Shown piece by piece: positions 22,742 to 35,635 of a stretch of 64,000 bases of DNA (positions within the stretch are counted from its first letter, which is position 1; each line of letters begins with the position of its first letter). The notes beneath the pieces were generated by a model. That model had not been told where the DNA came from and searched no databases. It saw nothing but the letters and a program-made list of their open reading frames with translations. The position numbers and the translations under genes were made by a program. Origin of the DNA: Anastatus disparis (lineage: Eukaryota; Arthropoda; Insecta; Hymenoptera; Eupelmidae); NCBI GenBank assembly GCA_017163975.1, contig JAFFSR010000394.1, forward strand, positions 335,001-399,000, given 5' to 3'.

Positions 22742-25700
22742 GACGTGTTTTTAATTCAATACTAATTTATTTCATTCAAACAAATGATATAATTTAATTC
22801 AATATATATTCATTCAAATTCATTTTGTTCTATCAAACAGAAAAAATATCTAATTTCAAATAAACCTCTTATTTGATCAAAATAATGATTCTGGTTTATC
22901 CAACTAAATGTTGGTGAATTCAAATACATGCAAATTTAAATAAACTTGTTTTAAATTTAAAACTAATTTAGTCCATTTAAACTAATAATTTAATTTGATT
23001 CAATATATATTCATTCGAATTCATTTGGTTCTATCAAACAAATTAAATATTTGATTTCAAATAAACCGCTAATTTCATTTAAATAATGATTCTGCTTTAT
23101 CCAACTAAATGTTGGTTATTTCAAATAAAAACTAATTCGAATAAACGTGTTTTTAATTGAAAACTAATTTATTTCATTCAAACAAATAATTTAGTATAAT
23201 TCAATATATATGCATTCAAAATCCTGTTTTTCTATGAAACAAATGAAATATTTGATTTTAAATGAATCGTTTATTTAATTTAATTGATGATTCTACATTA
23301 TCTAACTAAATTTTGGTTATCTCAAATAAATGCTAATTCAAATAAACGTGTTTTCAATTCAAAACTAATTTATTTCATGCAAACAAACATTTAAGTTTAA
23401 TTCAATATATATTCATTTGAAATTCTTTTTTTTTATCAAACAAATGAAATATTTGATTTCAAATAAACCGTTTATTTGATTAAAATAATGATTCTGTTTT
23501 ATCCAACTTAATTTTGGTTATTTCAAATAAATGCAAATTTAAATAATCGTGTTTTAAATTCGAAACTAATTTATTTCATTCTAACAAATGATTAAGTTTA
23601 GTTCAATATATATTTATTCAAATTCATTTTGTTCTATCAAAAAAATAAAATATTTGATTCTGAATGAATCGTTCATTTAATTTGATTAATGATTCTGCAT
23701 TATCCAACTGAACTTTGTTTATTTAAAATAAAGGCTAATTCAAATAAACGTGTTTTTAATTTAAAACCAATTTATTTTAATCAAACAAATAATTGAGTAT
23801 AATTCAATATATATTTATTCAAATTCATTTTGTTCTGTCAAAAAAATGAAACATTTGATTGCGAATAAATCGTTTATTTAATTTGATTAATGATTCTGCA
23901 TTATTCAACCAAATGTTGGTTAATTCAAATAAATGCTAATTCAAATAAATGCTAATTCGAATAGACGTGTTTTTAATGCAATACAAATTTATTTCATTCA
24001 AACAAATAATATAATTTAATTCAATATATATTTATTCAAATTCAATTTGTTCTGTCAAAAAAATGAAATATTTGATTTTGAATAAACCGTTTATTAAATT
24101 AAAATAATGATTCTGTTTTATCCAACTGAATGTTTGTTATTCCAAATAAATGCTAATTCAAATAAACGTGTTTCAAATTCAAAACTAATTTATTTCATGC
24201 AAACAAACATTTAAGTTTAATTCAATATATATTCATTTGAAATTCTTTTTTTTTCAAACAAATGAAATATTTTATTTTAAAAAAACCGTTTATTTGATCT
24301 AAATAATGATTCTGTTTTATCCAATCAAATTGTGGTTATTTCGAATAAATGCAAATTTAAATAAACGTGTTTTTAATTCGAAACTAATTTATTTCATTCT
24401 AACAAATAATTTAGTTTAGTTCAATATATATTTATTCGAATTCATTAAGTTCTATCTAAAAAATAAAATATTTGATTTCAAATGAATCGTTTATTTAATT
24501 TGATTAATGATTCTGCATTATTCAACCAAATGTTGGTTAATTCAAATACATGCTAATTCAAATAAATGCTAATTCGAATAGACGTGTTTTTAATGCAATA
24601 CAAATTTATTTCATTCAAACAAATAATATAATTTAATTCAATATATATTTATTCAAATTCAATTTGTTCTGTCAAAAAAATGAAATATTTGATTTTGAAT
24701 AAACCGTTTATTAAATTAAAATAATGATTCTGTTTCATCCAACTGAATGTTTGTTATTCCAAATAAAGGCTAATTCAAATAAACGTGTTTCAAATTCAAA
24801 ACTAATTTATTTCATGCAAACAAACATTTAAGTTTAATTCAATATATATTCATTTGAAATTCTTTTTTTTTCAAACAAATGAAATATTTTATTTTAAAAA
24901 AACCGTTTATTTGATCTAAATAATGATTCTGTTTCATCCAATCAAATTGTGGTTATTTCGAATAAATGCAAATTTAAATAAACGTGTTTTTAATTCGAAA
25001 CTAATTTATTTCATTCTAACAAATAATTTAGTTTAGTTCAATATATATTTATTCGAATTCATTAAGTTCTATCTAAAAAATAAAATATTTGATTTCAAAT
25101 GAATCGTTTATTTAATTTGATTAATGATTCTGCATTATTCAATCAAATGTTGGTTAATTCAAATACATGCAAATTTAAATAAACGAGTTTTAAATTTAAA
25201 ACTAATTTATTCCATTTGAACAAATAATTTAGTATAATTCAATATATATTCATTTGAAATTCTTTTTTTCTATCGAACAAAAAAAATATTTTATTTTGAA
25301 GAAACCGCTTATTTGATCTAAATAATGATTCTGTTTTATTTAAGTAAATGTTGGTGATTTTAAATACATGCAAATTTAAATAAACGAGTTTTGAATTTCA
25401 AACTAATTAATTCCATTTAAACAAATAATTTAGTTTGATTCAATATATATTCATTCGAAATCCTCTTTTTTTATCAAACAAATTAAATATTTAATTTCAA
25501 AAAAACTGTTTATTTCATTTAAATAATGATTCTGCTTTATCCAACTAAATGTTGGTTATTTCAAATAAAAACTAATTCGAATAAACGTGTTTTTAATTGA
25601 AAACTAATTTATTTCATTCAAACAAATAATTTAGTATAATTCAATATATATGCATTCAAAATCCTCTTTTTCTATCAAACAAATAAAATATTCGATTCTA

Positions 25701-26743
25701 AATGAATCGTTTATTTAAATTAATTGATGATTCTACATAATCTAACTAAATTTTGGTTATCTCAAATAAATGCTTATTCAAATAAACGTGTTTTCAATTC
25801 AAAACTAATTTATTTCATGCAAACAAACATTTAAGTTTAATTCAATATATATTCATTTGAAATTCTTTTTTTTTTATCAAACAAATGAAATATTTGATTT
25901 CGAATGAACCGTTTATTTGATTAAAATAATGATTCTGTTTTATCCAACTAAATGTTTGTTATTCCAAATGAATGCTAATTCAAATAAACGTATTTCTAAT
26001 TCAAGACTAATTTATTTGATTCCAACAAATAATTTAGTTTAATTCAATATATATTGATACAAATTTATTTTGATTTATCAAACAAATGTAATATTTAATT
26101 TTAAATAGACCGTTTATTTGATCTGAATAATGATTCTGTTTTATCCAACTAAATGTTGGTGATTTCAAATACATGCGAATTGAAATGGACGTGTTTTTAA
26201 TTAAAAACTAATTTATTTCATTCAAACAAATAATTTAGTATGATTTAATATATATTCATTTGAAATTCTTTTTTTCTATCAAACAAATCAAATATTTTAT
26301 TTTAAAGAAACCGTTTATTTGATCTAAATAATGATTCTGTTTTATCCAACTAACCAAATTCATTTTGTTTTATCAAACAAATGAAATATCTGATTTCGAA
26401 TGAATCGTTTATTTGATTTGATTAATTATTCTATATTATCTAACTAAATTTTGGTTATCTTAAACAAATGCTAATTCCAATAAACGTGTTTTCAATTCAA
26501 AACTAATTTATTTTATTCATACAAATATTTAAGTTCAATTCAATATATATTTATTTTAAATCATTTTGTTCTATCAAACAAATTGAATATTTGATTTCAA
26601 ATAAACCGATTATTTTATTTATATAATGATTCTGTTTCATCCAACTAAATTTTGGTTATTTCAAATGAATGCAAATTTAAATTAACGAGTTCTTAATTCG
26701 AAACTAATTTATTTCATTCTAAGAAATAATTTAGTTTAGTTAA

Positions 26744-27132
26744 GAGGCGGTCGTATAGTTCTGTCCTTGTCTAATCTAAATTTTCGTTATAATTAGTAAA
26801 CTAAATATTTTTATACAAAAGTAAGGGCAGAGCCCAATAGATTTAAGGATAAACAGACGATTCTATTCTATGAAAAAATATAAAATTTTCATTAGTTTTC
26901 GAGTAAAGTCTGAAACGGAAAAAGAGTTGAACACTTCAATCAAATTTAACTCTTTTTCCGTTTCAGACTTTACTCGAAAACTAATGAAAATTTTATATTT
27001 TTTCATAGAATAGAATTGTCTGCTTATTCTTAAATCTATTGGGCTCTGCCTTTACTTTTGTATAAAAATATTTAATTTAGTCATAATAACGAAAATTTAG
27101 ATTAGACAAGGACAGAACTATACGGCCTCCTC
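26744..27132. mobile_element. Long-TIR MITE with TTAA target duplication, copy 1
   Basis: 389 bp between TTAA at 26740-26743 and 27133-27136. The arms are near-perfect inverted copies of about 175-190 bp (AGAGGCGGTCGTATAGTTCT and complement) meeting at a short loop around 26935. The terminal sequence is shared with the element at 43648-44038. No coding capacity. Confidence 0.88.
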
Positions 27133-27745
27133 TTAAATATATATTTATTCAAATTCATTTTGTTCTATCAAAAAAATGAAATATTCGATTGCAAAGGAAT
27201 CGTTTATTTAATTTGATTAATGATTCTGCATTATTCAACCAAATGTTGGTTAATTCAAATAAATGCTAATTCAAATAAATGCTAATTCGAATAAACGTAT
27301 TTTTAATTCAATACTAATTCATTTCATTCAAACAAATAATATTATTTAATTCAATATATATTCATTCAAAATCCTTTCGTCCTATCAAACAAATGAAATA
27401 TCTAATTTCAAATAAACCGTTCATGTGATTTAAATAATGATTCTGTTTCATCCAACTAAATTTTGGGTATTTTAAATAAATGCTAATTCAAATGAACGTG
27501 TTTTTAATTGAAAACTAATTTATTTCATTCAAACAAATAATTTAGTATAATTAAATATATATTCATTTGAAATTCTTTTTTTCTATCAAACAAATGAAAT
27601 ATTTTATTTTAAATAAACCGTTTATTTGATCTAAATAATGATTCTGTCTCATCCAACTAAATGTCGGTGATTTCAAATACATGCAAATTTAAATAAACGA
27701 GTTTCCAATTTAAAACTAATTTATTCCAATTAATCAAATAATTTA

Positions 27746-27902
27746 CCCTGGTGGAAATTGAATCGTTTTTTTTACCATTTTTTGGCCAATAGAAATGGAA
27801 ACGCTTTTTTTAACATTTATTGGCCATTTATTTGGCATTTTTATCACCAATAACCTCAAATTTTTATACACGCCATTTTTAATGCTCACATTTCTACCAG
27901 GG
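27746..27902. mobile_element. 157-bp MITE with TA target duplication
   Basis: CCCTGGTGGAAAT at the left and ATTTCTACCAGGG at the right, with TA at 27744-27745 and 27903-27904. The satellite reads AATTTAGTTTAATTC when closed over the insert. The interior repeats TTGGCCA and TTGGCATTTTT words. TA duplication points to a Tc1/mariner-type mobiliser. Confidence 0.85.
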
Positions 27903-29990
27903 TAGTTTAATTCAATATATATTTATTCAAAATCCTTTTGTCCTATCAAACAAATCAAATATTTGATTTTAAATAAACCGTTTATTTTATTTAAATAATG
28001 ATTCTGTTATGTCCGACTAAATGTTAGTTATTTTAAATAAAAGCTCATTCAAATAAACGTGTTTTTAATTAAAAACTCATTTATTTCATTTAAACAAATA
28101 ATTCAGTATAATTCAATATATATTCATTTAAAATTCTTTTTTTCTATCAAACAAATGATATATTTTATATCAAAGAAACCATTTATTTGATTTAAATAAT
28201 GATTCTGTTTTATCCAACTAGATGTTGGTGATTTCAAATACATGCAAATTTAAATAAACGAGTTTCCAATTTAAAACTAATTTATCCCATTTAAACAAAT
28301 AATTTAGCATAATTCAATATATATTCATTTGAAATTCTTTTTTTCTATCAAACAAATGAAGTAATTTATTTTAAAGAAACCGTTTATTTGACCTGAATAA
28401 TGATCCTGTTTTATCCAACTAAATGTTAGTGATTTTAAATACATGCAAATTTAAATAAACGTGTTTTTAATTTAAAACCAATTTATTTTAATCAAACAAA
28501 TAATTTAGTATAATTCAATATATATTTATTCAAATTCATTTTGTTCTATCAAAAAAATGAAATATTTGAATGCAAATGAATCGTTTATTTATTTTGATTA
28601 ATTATTCTGCATTATTCAACTAAATGTTGGTGAATTCAAATAAATGCTAATTCAAATAAATGCTAATTCGAATAAACGTGTTTTTTGATTCACTACTAAT
28701 TTATTTCATTCGAACAAATAATATAATTTAATTCAATAGATATTTATTCAAATTCATTTTGTTCTATCAAACAAATGAAATATCGAACTTCAAATGAACC
28801 GTTTATTTCATTTAAATAATGATTCTGTTTCATCTAACTAAATTTTGGTTATTTTAAATAAATGCTAATTCAAATAAACGTGTTTTTAATTGAAAACTAA
28901 TTCATTTCATTCAAACAAATAATTTAGTATACTTCAATATATATTTATTTGAAATTTTTTTTTCTATCAAACAAATGGAATATTTTATTTTAAAGAAATT
29001 GTTTATTTGATCTAAATAATGATTCTGTTTTATCCAACTAAATGTTGGTGATTTCAAATACATGCAAATTTTAATAAACGAGTTTCCAATTTAAAACTAA
29101 TTTATTCCATTTAAACAAATAATTTAGTTTAATTCAATATATATTCATTCGAAATCCTCTTTTCCTATCAAACAAATTAAATATTTGAATTCAAATAAAC
29201 CGTTTATTTTATTCAAATAATGAATCTGCTTTATCCAACTAAATGTTAGTTATTTCAAATAAAAGCTAATTCGAATAAACGTATTTTTTATTGAAAAATA
29301 ATTTACTCCATTCAAACAAATAATTTAATTTGATTCAATATATATTCATTTAAATTCATTTTGTTTTATCAATTAAATGAAATATCTGATTTTAAATGAA
29401 TCGTTTATTTGATTTGATTAATGATTCTACATTATATAACTAAATTTTGGTTATCTCAAATAAATGCTAATTCCAATAAACGTGTTTTTAATTCAAAACT
29501 AATTCATTTCATTCAAACAAATAATTTAGTATAATTCAATATACATTCATTTAAAATTCTTTTTTTCTATCAAACAAATAAAATATTTTATTTTAAAGAA
29601 ACCGTTTATTTGATCTAAATAATGATTCTGTTTTATCCAACTAAATGTTGGTGATTTCAAATACATGCAAATTTAAATAAACGAGTTTTAAATTTGAAAC
29701 TAATTTCTTTCATTTAAACAAATAACTTAGTTTAATTTAATATATATTTATTCAAATTCATTTTGTTCTATCAAACAACTGAAATATTTGATTATAAATA
29801 AACCGTTCATAATTTAATTAAATGTTGTCTAATTCAAATGAATAAAAATTTTAATATTTTTGTTATTAATTTCAAATAAATATTTGGTTGAAGCAAGAAC
29901 TAAATATTCGATTCAATTAAATGTTTATTTGAATCAACTAATCGAAATTCAAATAAATATATTCAGTTGTTTCAACTCAATTTTTTTTTC

Positions 29991-31995
29991 AGTGTTACTT
30001 TAGATATCCCTGAATATATTTATAATCATATTCGCTTAAAATATATGAATAATTTATAATTATATTTTAAACATTCTAGAAATTAAATTCATAAATTATC
30101 ATTAAAACAAATTTATTTATAAAAAACATACTGTTATGTCCGGTCACCTTAAATAGGTTTGTTCAAACGTTGTATTTAATTGTGAGATATTTCTTGTTGC
30201 GTGTGCAGGGTAGAGGCGCCAAATCGCTTACCTTTTTATGGGTTGGCTGCGTGATCGTAGGTTACTTAAATCTTTTATTGAAGTGCTGAAATGTGGCGTG
30301 GTGTTCCCCTCTGGTTGCCTGCTTATGGTAGGTCGGTTTGTTAAATAAATTATTACCAGGAACTAGTTAATTCAAATCTATCTATTGAGTTGAACTTTTT
30401 CACTAGCACGATTCGAAAAATATATTTATAATTATAATTATAGCACTTCGATTTACAGTTGATAAACAAGTTGATTGTGCGGTTACTAGCGAATATTTTG
30501 TAATTATATTTTTTTCTTGATTGTTTGCGCAATTGGTTCACTTATTCTTATTGTTAATTGGATTGGCAAGCTGAAAGTTCAATCACGTAATTACGAAAAA
30601 TTTCCCAAAAAAGAAAATGTTCTTTTTCTACGTTGATCGGTTTATCATTTGCGTACAGAATGTTGATGATTTATTTTTTTTTATTTATTTATTGTAAAAA
30701 AGGTAAGTTGCGCAGTGTTTTTGTTGTTAAAATTCCCTTTTTTTTATCGAAACGTTGTGATTAAACTTTGCAGAAATATTTTAAACACAGTATGCCGCGT
30801 AGATTTAGAGATAAACCAGAGAAAGAAAAAAAAATAATAACCCGTTTATTTAAGCGCGTTCCGAATTTGCGTTGCTTGATTTTTTTTTGTAAAAGAAATC
30901 AATTTAAGAAGCAACAAGAAAAAACTAATAGCATGGTCGAATTCGGCGCGAGTTTACAAGTTTTTTTTAAATTGAGGTTCTCTCTTTTGCTTGTACTGCT
31001 GTTCAGGAGAACTGACTGCAGACTGACTTACTAAAATTATTTTTCTCTTGCAAGAAAGGTACAAATCTAGAAAAAAATGCAAGTTTTTCAAAATTGAAAA
31101 GAGTCCCATTGATCAGTTCGGCCGCGAGAAACTCTTTAAAATCTCACATCCGGTGACAGAAGATATCTTCTTATGACGTCTAAAAATGCTGAGGCAGCGT
31201 ATACGGTGCGCGAACTTACTGCTTTTCTCTTTAAACTATTACAAGAAATTAAACTTATTTTCTAATACAGCATATTCCTTATTACTAAAAGATTTATTTA
31301 TTTATATGTATCTATTAATGTTATTCGAAGAAAGAATTGCAAATATACATAATTATATATCTATAGCTAAAAATAAAAAAAAATTAATAAAAAGAGATAA
31401 AAATAATAAAAAGATTTTCCATTCATCAGTGATTATGCGGATGTAACATACATATTAAAAAATGAAATTTGAATAAATAAAAAAGTGCTCATTCTTCGAT
31501 TTTGGTTATTGTTTGAATTGGATCGTAAATGTGCCAAGAATCGTATCCATAAAGAAAATCTGAGGTGCAAAAACTTCACGATCAAAATTACTCGAGGACC
31601 ACCGTGATACATTCATTTCATTCTTAAAAATTAAGTTTTCTTAAAGAATTCTAAATATAGTTTTATTTATTGATTAAATTCTAATTTATGTATGAATGGA
31701 ACTCGCTTTTATTTGTGCATCTTAAGTATTCATGATTATTATTTATTGATCTGGTTCTGTCCTATAATTCGGAATATAGTTATGTTTATTGATTGAATAA
31801 TAACTTACTTTGATGTAAGACTCGCTTTTATTTATGCATCTCAAATATTCATGATTAGGTGGCGGATTTCATACACATGTGCTACAAAATAATCAACCTT
31901 GCTTTGCTTGGTCGATAACTATGCTGTGCGAGAATACGCCATTTAAAACATTAGTATTATAATATATTATTTTAAAATTATTCATAGATTAAAGT

Positions 31996-31998
<3 letters not shown>
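29991..31998. other. Unassigned DNA between satellite and transposon
   Basis: Small frames at 30353-30541 (minus), 30768-31034 and 31186-31446 (plus) are A+T-driven, have no recognised domain and are not called as genes. A less A+T-rich patch starts TGTTATGTCCGGTCACC at about 30132, and another ends TCTCACATCCGGTGACAG near 31159. These could be the edges of a solo LTR about 1 kb long, but no target duplication was found. Confidence 0.35.

Positions 31999-32058
<60 letters not shown>
31999..32058. repeat. (TA)n microsatellite bearing a transposon insertion
   Basis: About 60 bp of TA dinucleotides ending at the left TIR of the next element. The TA tract resumes on its right side (36059-36067). 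Confidence 0.95.
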
Positions 32059-32060
<2 letters not shown>

Positions 32061-32481
32061 GGCATTCTCTGTCAACGCGACACCCCCTCTGCCCAGAACA
32101 ATTTTGATCCAAATTAGGTCTACCTGGGCTCAAATGAAAGCTCTTGACTTCTTCTTTCGAACGCCGTCTGGCGATTCTGAAAATTCAAAATGGCGGATCC
32201 AATATGGCGGCTGAAAGTCTTGGAATGATGGAAAAACAAGTTTTTCTTCACTCTAATAGCGAATCTGATACGAAAATTGTTATTTCTTGCCACTAATATG
32301 AAGTTAGCGACATATTTTCTTACTACTACCGTTCAAAGCGAGAAGTTAAAATTATATTTCAAGGTCATTTTGAAGGTCAAGAGTTATTTTCTGGATTTTC
32401 GAACTAGTATTCCACAAAACTAGTAGAAAACTTGATTAAGATCATAATTAGACTTGACCTTGGATCATTTTTCAAGGTCAT
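32059..32481 (+). repeat. Left TIR (423 bp) with nuclear-receptor-like half sites
   Basis: Inverted copy of 35636-36058. It contains AAGGTCA at 32361, 32373 and 32474 and its complement TGACCTT at 32455; two are within TTCAAGGTCA. The open frame at 32404-32628 partly overlaps it and is not called as a gene. Confidence 0.9.
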
Positions 32482-32769
32482 GATTTCTGACTCTGCATAA
32501 TTAATGTTTTGTTGAACGTAACCTCCTATGAGACATTTGTTCCTTTGTGCATATCGTGGGACCAACGATCTAAAAATTTCATGTATAAAATCCTTAAAGA
32601 AGATAAAGTTCCACAATAGAACTATCAAGTAGTTTTAGCATAACCCATTCTGAACCACGTGGAGGTACTACTTCTCTCAGAACATAAAAAAAAATTAAAA
32701 AAAAGAGGATAAAAATAGAGAAAAACTTGAATATTATAGAAAAAATTCAGTATATTTTCCCATTGAAAA

Positions 32770-33453
32770 TCAAAGTAGAACAGATACAGACTTAGCAGTA
32801 TTCGAGTACCTTTTCATGATAACTTTTCCGTCACTTGATAATTGAAAAGAATGATTTTTAAGAATCTGTGGGACAGGTAATGCATCTTGAAACCTACGAC
32901 TGAGTTTCCTTTTGAATTTATCATGTTCAGTCTGCGTAAAATAAAAAATCCTTATATTTTCAAAATGATTTTTAGCCCACTTCACAAGAGATGTGTGCGT
33001 CAGAATAGCATCTTTCGGTTTCGCCTTCAAGCTAGCTCTATAAGCTTCTCTTTTAAATATTGCACCAAGACCATCATAACAGCTTTTACCATGAGCAGTG
33101 GCGCAAAAATGCCACTCTGCCTCAATACCAAAATCCTTCTCATGATGAATAAGATTTGCTATCTGAAAGCGGTTCTTGAAATGCTGTTTTGCTCCATCTG
33201 TTACGTAAATAATCTTTTTAAGTATTTTTACTTTTGTCTTGATTTCTGGAATCAATAAATTCTGAATAGTATAGACAGAAGAAGTGTCATGCTTCAAACT
33301 ATTCGACAAGAATACACAACTTTCATGCTTCAACTCTGAATCTTCTTTATAATAGTAAATAGCTGGAAAAACAGTGCACTGGTTATTATTAAAATGGAAG
33401 GCTTGAGATGCATCTTGAACTGCAAAAGAGTAATTCTCAGAATAGTCGAACAT
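32770..33453 (-). pseudogene. Transposase catalytic half (D-D-E type), frame 2
   Basis: 227 residues. It starts MFDYSENYSFAVQD; related proteins have DFSEN at this place, which I take as the first catalytic Asp (residue 3). IIYVTDGAKQHFKN gives the second Asp (residue 86), EAEWHF the Glu (residue 113), followed by HGKSCYDGLGAIFKREA. All three candidate residues are intact. The region overlaps the upstream frame 33437-34447 by 17 bp in a different phase. Compared with 43300-44401 of the second element, about 75-80 residues that should precede DYSENY are missing, so this start is the product of a deletion and frameshift, not a genuine start. Role: cut-and-paste transposase acting on its own TIRs (inferred). 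No published family name is claimed. Confidence 0.75.
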
Positions 33454-34447
33454 TACAAGAACTTAAACGAGACCTAAGATTTTCAGAACCAGGGCACTTC
33501 GAACATTCATCCAAGTGACAGTCAGGTGTAGGATTCTTACACATAATTTGCTGTAAACAATCTTTATAACTACAAATGGGTTCTTCTTGATTATTCGTGA
33601 GCTTCTGAATATCGATTGCATCCAACATCAATTTACAATTTTGATGAATGGTGCAAACGCAGACGCTATGCGTTTCTCTAGCACCAGCAAGAACACAATG
33701 TTTTGGTCGTAATTTCGCGAAAGTACTGAATCCTACTTGCACTGTTGGTTCTGCTATCTTGAATAATTCGTAAAGTTCTCGTAAATCGAAATATAGAAGA
33801 CGTTTCTGCACCTGAGTCCGCTTTCCATCAATAATAACAGAGACAGTATCTTTTTGACCCGGCATCATCCGACTGTGCACATCGTTATTATAACATTCAA
33901 CAATGAGTTCTATTACTGTCTTTGACAAAGTTTTACCATGTTTAGCCGTTGTTGTAGCTAAAATACCTCCATCGGTTTTGAGTTTTTTCGACTTTCTTAC
34001 TAAATGTCTTGATGTATTGAATTCACGGGAAATTCGACTAATATTCCAAGTTGATGGGGCGATTGTAAGTATACTTAGTTTCAAAGGGTCAGAAACTGCT
34101 AAACTAGAAAACTTTTCTTTTAATTCTGAAAACATGTCTTCCAATTCGATTTCTCTAGCTGATCGTGTAGCTTCTTGAACAGATTTATCAATACCAGTAT
34201 TTTCTGATGTCGTCTCTATATCCATGTTTTCATATTCGTTGTTGCCTTCGTTATGTCTTGTACCAATAGATGAAATGGGAGATCCACATAACTTTCTACA
34301 CTTACTACAAATTTTTGAATTATCTGGCAAATCTGGAAATCTTCGTTTTAAGTTGTTCGACAACAAGCGTAGATCATTACCTATGTGACCCTTACCATTG
34401 AGAGGGTTGATACAGCGATCGGACCGTGCTACAGTAGACATATTCAA
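33437..34447 (-). pseudogene. Transposase N-terminal half with Cys-rich motifs, frame 1
   Basis: 336 residues from an ATG at 34445-34447. Residues ~8-55 hold a Cys cluster (CINPLNGKGHIG... ICSKCRKLCG), a probable zinc-binding DNA-contact module. It is followed by a predicted helix-turn-helix-like stretch (ISREFNTSRHLVRKSKKL), then the conserved block SRMMPGQKDTVSV, KRLLYFDLRELYELFK and LRPKHCVLAGA. A second Cys/His set follows (VCVCTIHQNCKLMLDAI, then CKNPTPDCHLDECSKCPG). It ends after LSSCNVRLF, where the frame shifts. The same order appears in the paralogue at 43925-45315. Probable function is DNA binding and dimer formation of the transposase. Both frames together would give a protein of roughly 560 residues, shorter than the unbroken family length. 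Confidence 0.75.
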
Positions 34448-35635
34448 TCCATCTAAGTAAGTGATAATACTCGAATATAATAACGTAGGACTGTTAGAAC
34501 AGGTGTTGTGAAAAATGCCTTCGAATTAATTTGAATCCTCTCGAAAAATGTGTTCGTATGATTCTCAGAGAATGAATATAAGTAAATAACTACGAATAGT
34601 CCAATGAAAAAAGCTGTGGAATAACAGACTCACACGATATAACTCAAATTCACTCTATCACTGAAAAAAGTTTGGAGGAGAAGAGGAACGAAAAATAAGA
34701 CTTCAAACGTACTAAATTTTTAAAGCAGTAGTAGTACTAAATTTTGATCCGTAGCAGCCGTAAATCGATGGGAACTATATGTACGAAACGTTTAGGAAAG
34801 ATAATGCACGAAATATAGAACCACAGATACACCAAACAGTTAGAGTAGCAGCCGCACTAAACTTTTAGAGAAGCATCGGTACTTAAGGAGTTTCGAAAGA
34901 GGAATAAAAAATGTTAGAGAGATTCCAGAAATGTTCCATTGTAAAGTTTAATTACAGGGTTATCAAAAAGTATGGGACCCCCGTATTTTCCCAGAAACGA
35001 TATTTTTTCAAAAAACTAAGGTCATACCGTAAGTAATTTTCAACGAGGAATTGTCTGATGACCTCGAATCTGACCTTGTCGTTAACCTTCAAGGTCAATT
35101 CAAAAATTGCAAAATTCAAATTTTGCAATTTTAGATCGCATTGTATACGTGTATAGTCACACGGTCTTACACCAACTATAGCATTAACGGCGTCACGTCA
35201 GTTTTTTTCTCTCAGTGCGTATACTACACGATTTTTGTGCAGGAGGGGCACCAAATCAAAAAAGCAGTAGCAGCACAAATGTGTTGTACCATTGCCACAA
35301 TTTTTAGTGCTTCTTCTGCCCTAAACTTTTGTACAGGTGAAGAACGATGAAATAGATTAAATGCGGAACAATTTTAGTGCAACATTTGCTCTAAAATGGG
35401 AGAGTAAAGGACTTAATATTTAGTTATGAAACAATTCTTGCATTTGGTGCTGATACTCTAGGCTAACCTGTTTCTTCTTCACCAAACTTTTTTCAGTGAT
35501 TCTGAAATGTTTCAAAGTGTGGATATAACCACAGTTTTTCTGTTACTGTTCCGAATTAGAACCGATTGATAGCATGAATGAAAGAAGTATAACTGCGAAA
35601 GAATCGGTTTATTAAAATTAAAACTCACCATGAAA
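34448..35635. other. Non-coding 5' region of the 4-kb transposon
   Basis: Lies upstream of the minus-strand transposase and should hold its promoter. Further AAGGTCA-type words occur near 35018 and 35071-35098 (TCTGACCTTG, CTTCAAGGTCAATTC). No credible gene; the plus frame at 35141-35350 is unsupported. Confidence 0.5.

Larger units (their letters stand above)
22746..29990. repeat. ~200-bp satellite array, right block, with higher-order duplication
   Basis: Same monomer as 8125-12095, resuming in phase after the LTR insertion. Roughly 34 more monomers if the spacing is constant. A three-monomer block at about 23950-24568 is repeated almost exactly at about 24569-25170, so higher-order units have amplified recently. 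Two MITEs are embedded (26744-27132 and 27746-27902). The last ~170 bp (29820-29990) loses periodicity but keeps TTCAAATAAATA words and ends CAACTCAATTTTTTTTTCAG. Non-coding. Confidence 0.85.

Noticed and set aside
8125..29990. Regular repeats as a CRISPR-like array
   Set aside because: Monomers are ~200 bp, directly adjacent and diverged, in eukaryotic retrotransposon-rich DNA; there are no spacers or cas genes.
30132..31160. Solo LTR starting TGTTATGTCCGG
   Set aside because: No second copy, no target duplication and no convincing right end; left as unassigned DNA.
32887..33258. 123-residue plus-strand frame
   Set aside because: It is antisense to the catalytic half of the transposase, which has clear homology on the minus strand.
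33903..34178. 91-residue plus-strand frame
   Set aside because: It is antisense to the N-terminal half of the transposase.
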